Assembly (NCBI GenBank): GCA_964429355.1
Contig: CAYSCH010000458.1
Coordinates: forward strand, 1 to 6,957
Direction: 5' to 3'
DNA: 6,957 bases
From: JAAYAY01 sp964429355
Lineage (GTDB): Bacteria; Planctomycetota; Planctomycetia; Pirellulales; Thermoguttaceae
Shown: positions 1 to 5,204 of the stretch, one piece after another
Layout: every line of letters begins with the position of its first letter
How positions within the stretch are numbered: position 1 is the first letter of the stretch
The notes under the pieces: model-generated
What the model saw: the letters and a program-made list of their open reading frames with translations, nothing else
Told to the model about the DNA's origin: nothing
The model's database searches: none
Translations under genes and position numbers: made by a program

Positions 1-209
1 CGTTATCACGCAAAATGAAGCCAATACTTCGTCCAGGCTGTACGCTAATTTGGCCCTCTCCTCCGCACCTGGAAAGGAGTCTGCCGCATCCTCCGTTGCC
101 ACCCCTGGCACCCCGGTGGTTTCGATCCGCCCTAGCGATTTCTGAGGATATCCTGCCGTTTCCCTGGGATCGGATGATCACACCCTCTGGACCAACAAGG
201 AACAAAGCC
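1..209. other. Non-coding left edge and leader of the nitroreductase gene
   Basis: I see no convincing gene here. The reading frame of the downstream nitroreductase stays open back to an ATG at position 15, but the extra 65 residues are rich in proline, arginine and serine, lack any family resemblance, and lie before the canonical N-terminus of the family, so they are not taken as coding. A 10-base palindrome AGGATATCCT lies at 145-154. A weak pairing CCACC (99-103) with GGTGG (115-119) has an 11-base loop and no proper U-tract, so it is not called a terminator. No clear -35/-10 pair was seen. Confidence 0.5.
197..202 (+). promoter_or_regulatory. Ribosome binding site deciding the nitroreductase start
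   Basis: AAGGAA lies 7 bases before the ATG at 210. It supports this start over the far upstream in-frame ATG at 15, which has no comparable Shine-Dalgarno sequence. Confidence 0.65.
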
Positions 210-728
210 ATGAACCCCAAACTCGACTTCGCCTTCACCCGCCGCAGCATCCGCGGCTACCAGGCCAGGGACGTCGCCGATAACCTGATCCGCGACATCC
301 TCGAGGCCGCCATGGCCGCACCATCGGCCGTCGCCAAAGACCCGTGGGACTTCATTGTCGTCCGCGATCGCCCCATGCGGGCAAGGATTGCCGATGGCCT
401 CCCCAATGGCAAAATGCTTGCCGACGCCCCCGTCGGAATCATCGTCTGCGGCAATCTCGAGCGGACCCACGACCGCCAGGTGTCGTATCTCCTCCAGGAT
501 TGCTCCGCGGCCATCGAAAACCTCCTCCTCGCCGCCAACGCCCTCGGCCTGGGCGCCTGCTGGCTCGGCGTACATCCCCGAGAAGAACGCATCCTTCACA
601 TCCGCGGGCTTCTCGGCATCCCCCGCCACGTCGTTCCGGTCGCCGCCATCGCCCTCGGCTGGCCCGCCGAGACCCAGCCGCCACGAACCCGCTACCGCGA
701 CGATGCCGTCCATCAGGAATCCTGGTAG
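210..728 (+). CDS. Nitroreductase family protein (FMN-dependent oxidoreductase)
   Basis: A 172-residue single-domain protein of the nitroreductase superfamily, whose members use FMN and NAD(P)H to reduce nitro groups, quinones or similar acceptors in the cytoplasm. The start at 210 has a good ribosome binding site and places the FMN-phosphate motif RRSIR at residues 11-15, as expected. Next come the flavin-contacting region APSAVAKDPW (37-46), a DCSAAIEN helix typical of the short 170-residue subgroup, and the C-terminal GLGACWLGV block (C117, W118) followed by LGIP and the closing GWPAE. The length fits the subgroup and there is no signal peptide. Oddity: many relatives carry Asn and Gln where this one has Ala42 and Asp44 before the Pro-Trp, which may alter flavin contacts or substrate. 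The physiological substrate cannot be read from sequence. It sits 392 bases before the exported glycan genes and is probably a separate transcription unit. Family assignment is firm; the role is unknown. Confidence 0.93.
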   Translation: MNPKLDFAFTRRSIRGYQARDVADNLIRDILEAAMAAPSAVAKDPWDFIVVRDRPMRARIADGLPNGKMLADAPVGIIVCGNLERTHDRQVSYLLQDCSAAIENLLLAANALGLGACWLGVHPREERILHIRGLLGIPRHVVPVAAIALGWPAETQPPRTRYRDDAVHQESW

Positions 729-865
729 AGTCCCCTCGGCCCCGCCAAACGCCGCCCAGTGACTTGTTCCTCCATTTCAGTGCCATGGGGCTTACCGATC
801 GGCACAGCAGAACGCGATGGAACGGATCCTCGTGTCAGCTGCACGGTACGACTAACCTGAAAGAT

Positions 866-881
866 CGTGAAGCTTTTCACG
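866..881. repeat. Perfect 6-bp inverted repeat CGTGAA-N4-TTCACG
   Basis: CGTGAA (866-871) and TTCACG (876-881) are exact reverse complements around a GCTT centre. Short GATC blocks flank it (863-866 and 884-887). There is no U-tract, so an intrinsic terminator is unlikely. It could be a regulator-binding dyad or a small RNA hairpin. A weaker CGTG-N7-CACG dyad lies just upstream at 831-845. Confidence 0.4.
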
Positions 882-905
882 TGGATCCGCGACTTGCCGG
901 GAGCA

Positions 906-939
906 AACCATTTCGGCCGAGCGGTAGCTCGTATTGGTT
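906..939. repeat. Two-tier inverted repeat, possible RNA hairpin
   Basis: An inner stem CGAGC (918-922) pairs with GCTCG (927-931) over a GGTA tetraloop. An outer stem AACCA (906-910) pairs with TGGTT (935-939), leaving a 7 by 3 internal loop. The pairings are exact, but the element is short and unsupported by any comparison, so its function is unknown. Confidence 0.35.
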
Positions 940-964
940 CACCGGCCCTGCCGCCCTGTGAAAT

Positions 965-994
965 TTGACATCTGGCTTGATCTATGACCAGAAT
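965..994 (+). promoter_or_regulatory. Candidate sigma70-type promoter for the 1121 gene
   Basis: A consensus -35 hexamer TTGACA (965-970) is followed after 18 bases by CAGAAT (989-994), which matches four of six positions of TATAAT. An AT-rich AAATT precedes it. Transcription from here would give a leader of roughly 120 bases before the ATG at 1121. The spacing is one base over optimum and the -10 is mediocre. Promoters in PVC bacteria are poorly defined, so this is tentative. Confidence 0.3.
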
Positions 995-1104
995 TGGGGG
1001 CTGAATCAGACAACCGGTAACCCGAGAGCGGTCGAAACGAATGACAGAATGTTGGGGCAGACCTGCACGATTTGGACTCTCATAGTGACGGGCCTGTCGG
1101 CTGC

Positions 1105-1109
1105 GGAGG
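1105..1109 (+). promoter_or_regulatory. Ribosome binding site supporting the start at 1121
   Basis: GGAGG lies 11 bases before the ATG at 1121, a slightly long spacing. It supports this start over in-frame upstream options (TTG at 965, ATG at 1049), neither of which has a comparable site. Confidence 0.5.
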
Positions 1110-1120
1110 CAATCACGGAA

Positions 1121-2338
1121 ATGAATGGGACGCGATTGAGTAGGTTTGGATCGGTAGTGATCTTTGCTTTCGTCGCTTCGATCAGTTCGGCGGGCAAACC
1201 CGCTGAGAACCAGGATTCGCAGGAGATCGCTGCGGACGAGGCTGCCGCCCTCCCGCAGAACCAGGTCTTGTACGAAAAGATGCTGGAAGCTCGCAACGCG
1301 ATCTGGACTCGCTTCCACGATCCGGTAACCAGCCAGTTCTTCACGGCGGAGCCGGCACGCCTCCCCAATGCCGAAAGGGTCAAGCGGCTGGATCCCAACG
1401 ACTGCGGCTACGGGACGGGCATGGACGACGGACCGCTTTTCGGCGGCATCCTTCTCGTCGCGATCTGCGATCAGTTCGAAGTCACTCACAACGATGCGCT
1501 CAAGGCCGACGCCCTGGCGGTCGCCAAGGGGCTCCAGTTTTGCGCCACCGCGCACGGAGTGCCGGGGTTTGTCGCACGGGGCGTGTGCCTGGAAGACGGG
1601 AAGTCGATCTACGTGACTTCGTCGCGTGATCAATACACGCACCTGGTCCATGGCCTGTGGCGCTACTACCACAGCCCCCTATGTGCAACGGAGGACCAGC
1701 AGGCGATTCGCGAAATCCTCCAGGCCGTCGCCGACCGCATGACCCGCAACGTGACCCCGGAAAACAACTACGATTTTCTGCGAGCGGATGGCACCCAGGA
1801 TCCACGCGGCATCTGCCGGATGCTGGACGTTCGCACCCATGAAGCGGCCCGGCTTCCGATGCTCTACGCGGCCGCATGGGACGTGGGCCGCAACGACGAA
1901 CACTACCGCCTCTATCGCAAGTATCTTCCCCACGCCATCGCGCAGTCGCTGGAGCTTCCGAATCTCCCCCAAACCGAGATCGCCCGTTGGATACCCCCCT
2001 ACGCAGTGCTACAGATGCAATCCTCCCTGGAAGTGTTGCGGGATCTGGAGTCAGAACCTGAAAGAAAATCGCAGATTCAGGAAGCCATGCTGCGAGTGTC
2101 GACGTTCGCGGCCGACAAGCGAGTCTTCGCCGCCACCCATCGCCAGCCGAGCGTCCGTGAGTGTGGGGAAACGGCCCTGGCTCAACTGATACTGGGAGAG
2201 CCCCCCTTGGCCCCGCAGCAGCAAGCCGACCTTGCCCACGCCATCATGAAGGCGAAGTACCCGGTCGACCCGGGCGCTGCCTATTGCCTCCTCGGAGCCT
2301 ACTGGAAAGCCCGTCTCCGTGGCTACCTCCAGCCCTGA
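1121..2338 (+). CDS. Exported helical protein, probable alpha/alpha-toroid glycan-active enzyme, family not identified
   Basis: A 405-residue protein from the ATG at 1121. Residues 1-24 form a signal peptide: Arg5 and Arg8, a hydrophobic core, then ISSA with likely cleavage after Ala24. The mature part is mostly helical, with repeated aromatic and acidic helix motifs like those of (alpha/alpha)6-toroid enzymes such as GH88, GH105 and polysaccharide lyases. This is resemblance of style, not a recognised match. Conspicuous blocks likely to line an active site are GYGTGMDDG (96-104), SSRDQYTH (167-174) with HGLWRYYHS just after, TPENNYDF (212-219), and DPRGICRM (227-234) leading to HEAARLP (240-246). 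Asp102, Asp103 and Asp170 are plausible catalytic acids by analogy with unsaturated glucuronyl hydrolases. It precedes two secreted glycosidases on the same strand, which supports a periplasmic or extracellular role in glycan breakdown. An in-frame start at 1049 would give another hydrophobic N-terminus and cannot be fully excluded. The reaction is unknown. Confidence 0.8.
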   Translation: MNGTRLSRFGSVVIFAFVASISSAGKPAENQDSQEIAADEAAALPQNQVLYEKMLEARNAIWTRFHDPVTSQFFTAEPARLPNAERVKRLDPNDCGYGTGMDDGPLFGGILLVAICDQFEVTHNDALKADALAVAKGLQFCATAHGVPGFVARGVCLEDGKSIYVTSSRDQYTHLVHGLWRYYHSPLCATEDQQAIREILQAVADRMTRNVTPENNYDFLRADGTQDPRGICRMLDVRTHEAARLPMLYAAAWDVGRNDEHYRLYRKYLPHAIAQSLELPNLPQTEIARWIPPYAVLQMQSSLEVLRDLESEPERKSQIQEAMLRVSTFAADKRVFAATHRQPSVRECGETALAQLILGEPPLAPQQQADLAHAIMKAKYPVDPGAAYCLLGAYWKARLRGYLQP

Positions 2339-2540
2339 CCCAACTCTTGCGTGAACAATGATGACAACAATGGAGCCCTACAGAAAACCTCGACTGTAAG
2401 TTCGTGCCAAGAACTCGTTTAGTGACCAGCCGTAGGTGCCGGCTCCATCGTCCCGGACGGCCCCTTTGGCAGCGTGACCGCCAATGCGAATCCAAGTCCC
2501 TGGTTCCTCGCCCCGCCCCGCATCCAACCTCCATCACAAA
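2339..2540. other. Spacer left of the scaffold gap, with a short open stretch running into it
   Basis: There is no complete gene. From just after a TGA at 2423-2425, one + frame stays open for 38 codons to the gap and reads like plausible protein (a GSIVPDGPFGSVTANANPSP segment). It has no ATG and no ribosome binding site, and its only candidate start is a GTG at 2474. It may be the beginning or a remnant of a gene hidden by the gap, or chance. No terminator with a U-tract was seen after the stop at 2338. Confidence 0.3.
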
Positions 2541-2560
2541 NNNNNNNNNNNNNNNNNNNN
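2541..2560. other. Run of 20 N: scaffold gap
   Basis: Twenty consecutive unknown bases join two contigs. The true length is unknown, since a fixed short run is a common placeholder. Open frames read across it are artefacts. It removes most of the leader of the GH36 gene, so promoter and operon inferences between the 1121 and 2581 genes are unsafe. Confidence 0.97.
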
Positions 2561-2566
2561 CCCCTC

Positions 2567-2573
2567 GAAGGAA
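2567..2573 (+). promoter_or_regulatory. Ribosome binding site of the GH36 gene
   Basis: GAAGGAA lies 7 bases before the ATG at 2581, immediately right of the N gap. It fixes the start at 2581 and excludes starts read through the gap. Confidence 0.7.
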
Positions 2574-2580
2574 TCTCCTA

Positions 2581-5082
2581 ATGAAGACGAAGATTTTTCA
2601 GCTTCTCCTCACAGCCCTCTCCCTTCTGTCGCCATCCCTTGTGACGGCCACCCAACCGGCCTCCGCCGAAATGGCAACCGTTCACCGCTGGGTGGCTGCA
2701 AAGTTCGAGGGCACGGCCGTCGAGAAACCGCTCCAGGCGGGCCTGCACGTTCTGGCCAACAACGATCCTGTACAACTCAATTCGCGTAACGGAAGACCCA
2801 TGCAATTGGGCGACAAACAGTACACCCGCGGCCTCTACTGCCACGCCGTGAGCAAAGTCCTCGTCCGCTTGCCGCAGCCCGGCAAGACGTTCACCTCCAC
2901 CGTCGGTGTCGATTTCAATGAAAACACGAGCGGAGGCGGAGGTTCGGTCGTCTTCGCGGTGACGCTGGGTGACAAGAAAGTGTATGACTCCGGCCTGATG
3001 GGTCCCACAACACCGGCTGCGGTCGCGGAAATCGACCTCGGCGGAGCCACGGAATTCCTCCTGGAGGTCAGCGACGCCGGTGACGGTATCTCCTGCGATC
3101 AGGCCGATTGGGCCGACGCGAACGTTACCTTGGCCGACGGCAAGACTCTCTGGCTGGCCGACTTGCCCCTCCTGGAGTCCGGATGCCAGGCCTACGATCC
3201 GGAGCCGTTCTTCTCGTTTCTCTATGACGGCAAACCCTTTGCGGAGCTCTCCCGCTCTTGGAAGCTCGATCGCTCCCAACGCCCGCTGGACAACCGGCGC
3301 AGCGAGCGTACGCTCACCTTCGCCGATCCAGCTACCGGACTGACCGTGCGTTGTGTAGCCATCGAGTTCACCGATTTCCCGGCCGTCGAGTGGGTGGTGT
3401 ATTTCGAGAATGGCGGCAAGTCGGACACGCCGATCCTCGAAAACATCCAACCCCTCGACGCGGTGCTCCCGCTGCCCGATGCCGGCGCCGCCACCCTGCA
3501 CTGGTCCAAGGGTGGCGTAGCATCGTTCGAGGATTTCGCCCCCCAAACAACCGCAGTCCCCCCTGGCGGTAAACACCGTCTGGCCGCCGACGAGGGCCGC
3601 TCGTCGAGCCAGGTGCTGCCGTTCTTCAATGTCACCCGTCCCAGTGGCGGCGCCGTCGTCGCCCTCGGCTGGAGCGGGAACTGGATTGCCGACTTCGCCA
3701 ACAACCCCGGTGGCATGACGCTCACGGCCGGAATGGCAAAGACCCATCTTCGTCTCCACCCGGGCGAAGCCATCCGCTCCCCCCGCATTCTGCTCCTTCC
3801 CTATGACGGCGACCGCTGGCACGGGCAGAACCTGTTGCGACGATTCATCCTCGCCCATCACCGTCCGAAACTGGGCGGCCAGCCGCTCGTGGCCCCCATC
3901 ACCTGGGGCAACTGGGGCGGCACCAGCGCTGAGGTCCATCTCGACAACATCCGCCAGATCGTCGACCACAACCTGCCCATCGATTACTACTGGATCGACG
4001 CCGGCTGGTACGGCGCGGCGGGTGTGGCCGGCCAGTGGTGGAAGGAGGTCGGTAACTGGACCGTCGGCAAGAACCTCTATCCCTCCGGCTTCCAACCCCT
4101 GAGCGAAACCCTGGGAAAATCCGGCCGCAAACTGATGCTCTGGTTCGAGCCCGAAAGAGTCCGCAAAGACAGCCAGTGGTTCCAATCACACCGCGACTGG
4201 CTCATCGACATCCAAGACGACAACTGCTTGTTCAATCTCGGCAATCCTGAGGCGTGCCGTTTCCTGACAGATTTCATCTCCTCCAGAATCGACGAATTTG
4301 GCCTCGGCTGCTACCGGCAGGACTTCAACATGGACCCCAGGCCCTATTGGGAGGCCGCCGACACCGCCGACCGCCAAGGCATGAGCGAGATCCGCTATAT
4401 CGAGGGCCTCTACGCCTTCTGGGACGCCCTGCTCGCAAAACATCCCGATCTGATCATCGACAACTGCGCCAGCGGCGGCCGGCGCATCGACCTGGAGACC
4501 GTCGGTCGTGCCACACCCTTTTGGCGAACCGACGGCCCGCGCGACCCCGTCGCGCACCAATGCCACACCTTCGGCCTGATGGCCTGGGTCCCATTGAGTG
4601 CCACCAGCCAGGACCTCGAAGGCGACGACTACGAGTTCCGAAGCAGCATCTCCAGCGGCCTGTGTGTCAACTGGTTCGGCTCGGGCAACGGTCCGCAGAA
4701 GAAGCTCTATCCCGAGTTCCCCTATGCCTGGGGCAAACGCGTGCTCGACCAGTACCTCGCGCTGCGCCACCTCTATTACGGCGACTACTATCCGCTCACC
4801 CCCTGGACCATGGACCAGACCAACTGGCTCGGCTGGCAGTTCGACTCCCCTGAGGAGGGCGAAGGCATGATCCAGTTTTTCCGTCGAAAGGACAGCCCCT
4901 ACGAGGCGATTCGCGTGAAGCTTCACGGGCTCCAGCCCGACGCCGTCTACACCCTCACCAACCTCGACGCAACCGGCGCGACGGACATGACCGGCCGAGA
5001 ACTGCTCGAAAGCGGCCTCCCGCTGACAATCGACCAACGGCCCGGTGCGGCGATCCTCGTCTACAAGAAGAAACGGCAATGA
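2581..5082 (+). CDS. Secreted NPCBM-GH36 glycosidase, alpha-galactosidase type
   Basis: An 833-residue retaining glycosidase expected to release terminal alpha-galactose or alpha-N-acetylgalactosamine outside the cytoplasm. A signal peptide (Lys2, Lys4, leucine-rich core) likely ends after ASA at residue 29. Residues about 40-187 form an NPCBM domain, a presumed carbohydrate-binding jelly roll, with YTRGLYCHA at 81-89 matching its hallmark. Residues about 190-430 fit the GH36 N-terminal beta-supersandwich. The TIM barrel starts near ITWGNW (440-445) and holds DYYWIDAGW (Asp473), LWFEPERV (520-527), YRQDFN with the likely nucleophile Asp581, DNCASGGRRID (627-637), and WRTDGP with the likely acid/base Asp651. 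A C-terminal beta domain closes the protein, so it is full length. The usual GH36 Lys-Trp-Asp around the nucleophile is Arg-Gln-Asp, typical of a divergent subgroup, so specificity is less certain than family. It lies 122 bases before a second secreted glycosidase and may share a transcript with it. Confidence 0.93.
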   Translation: MKTKIFQLLLTALSLLSPSLVTATQPASAEMATVHRWVAAKFEGTAVEKPLQAGLHVLANNDPVQLNSRNGRPMQLGDKQYTRGLYCHAVSKVLVRLPQPGKTFTSTVGVDFNENTSGGGGSVVFAVTLGDKKVYDSGLMGPTTPAAVAEIDLGGATEFLLEVSDAGDGISCDQADWADANVTLADGKTLWLADLPLLESGCQAYDPEPFFSFLYDGKPFAELSRSWKLDRSQRPLDNRRSERTLTFADPATGLTVRCVAIEFTDFPAVEWVVYFENGGKSDTPILENIQPLDAVLPLPDAGAATLHWSKGGVASFEDFAPQTTAVPPGGKHRLAADEGRSSSQVLPFFNVTRPSGGAVVALGWSGNWIADFANNPGGMTLTAGMAKTHLRLHPGEAIRSPRILLLPYDGDRWHGQNLLRRFILAHHRPKLGGQPLVAPITWGNWGGTSAEVHLDNIRQIVDHNLPIDYYWIDAGWYGAAGVAGQWWKEVGNWTVGKNLYPSGFQPLSETLGKSGRKLMLWFEPERVRKDSQWFQSHRDWLIDIQDDNCLFNLGNPEACRFLTDFISSRIDEFGLGCYRQDFNMDPRPYWEAADTADRQGMSEIRYIEGLYAFWDALLAKHPDLIIDNCASGGRRIDLETVGRATPFWRTDGPRDPVAHQCHTFGLMAWVPLSATSQDLEGDDYEFRSSISSGLCVNWFGSGNGPQKKLYPEFPYAWGKRVLDQYLALRHLYYGDYYPLTPWTMDQTNWLGWQFDSPEEGEGMIQFFRRKDSPYEAIRVKLHGLQPDAVYTLTNLDATGATDMTGRELLESGLPLTIDQRPGAAILVYKKKRQ
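4914..4927. repeat. Perfect 14-bp palindrome inside the GH36 gene
   Basis: CGTGAAGCTTCACG is an exact palindrome lying in codons for Arg-Val-Lys-Leu-His near the 3' end of the gene. Its first ten bases are identical to those of the intergenic dyad at 866-881, which differs only by two extra T in the centre. It may be coincidence in coding DNA or a second copy of a regulator site. Confidence 0.35.
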
Positions 5083-5204
5083 TATCCGCTATCTGAATCG
5101 TTCAACGCCCAGCCGACAAGGCCCGGACCGTGAAAACCGCCACCTGCCAATGGTTCCAGGGGTGTTGACATCGGCTCCGGATGCGAATCAGCAAAGGACA
5201 CACC
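5083..5204. other. Short spacer between the two glycosidase genes
   Basis: This 122-base spacer has no strong terminator hairpin, which is compatible with read-through from the GH36 gene. TTGACA occurs at 5165-5170, but no acceptable -10 lies 16-18 bases downstream, so a promoter is not called. The spacer ends in the ribosome binding site of the next gene. Confidence 0.45.
5193..5198 (+). promoter_or_regulatory. Ribosome binding site of the GH129/GH101-like gene
   Basis: AAAGGA lies 6 bases before the ATG at 5205, supporting that start. The site is followed directly by a classical signal peptide in the same frame. Confidence 0.65.

Larger units (their letters stand above)
729..1120. other. 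Intergenic region with several inverted repeats and distinct composition
   Basis: These 392 bases hold no gene I can support. By hand count, 961-1200 has 125 G+C in 240 bases (about 52%), against 40 of 60 in a sample of the GH36 gene (4441-4500). Several short inverted repeats cluster between 831 and 939, and a possible promoter lies at 965-994. The + frame of the downstream gene has only one stop (TGA, 959-961) through the region, and one minus-strand frame is open throughout. The resulting peptides do not look like a protein family. It could be a leader or regulatory region, a structured RNA, or part of a dispersed non-coding repeat. I cannot choose between these without a search. Confidence 0.4.

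Noticed and set aside
99..119. Terminator hairpin CCACC/GGTGG before the nitroreductase
   Set aside because: The stem is only 5 bp with an 11-base loop and just three T follow it.
15..209. N-terminal extension of the nitroreductase to an upstream ATG
   Set aside because: It is rich in proline and arginine, has no ribosome binding site, and precedes the normal family N-terminus. The ATG at 210 has a well-placed AAGGAA.
965..1120. Upstream starts of the 1121 gene at TTG 965 or ATG 1049
   Set aside because: No Shine-Dalgarno sequence was seen for either, and the ATG at 1121 has GGAGG upstream and a classical signal peptide immediately after. The 1049 start, with its own hydrophobic segment, remains a minor possibility.
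713..1672. Minus-strand open frame of 319 codons
   Set aside because: Nearly 60% of it lies opposite the 1121 gene, as is usual in GC-rich DNA, and the remainder reads as low-quality peptide with no start signal. Kept only as a hint that the spacer is unusual.
2578..4185. Minus-strand open frame of 535 codons opposite the GH36 gene
   Set aside because: The + strand frame carries complete NPCBM and GH36 motifs. The antisense frame is a codon-bias shadow with no family signature.
4186..5079. Minus-strand open frame of 297 codons
   Set aside because: It is antisense to the GH36 barrel and C-terminal domain, with repetitive valine, glycine and alanine composition and no ribosome binding site.
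5165..5193. Promoter for the 5205 gene built on TTGACA at 5165-5170
   Set aside because: No hexamer resembling TATAAT occurs 16-18 bases downstream, and the region overlaps the ribosome binding site.
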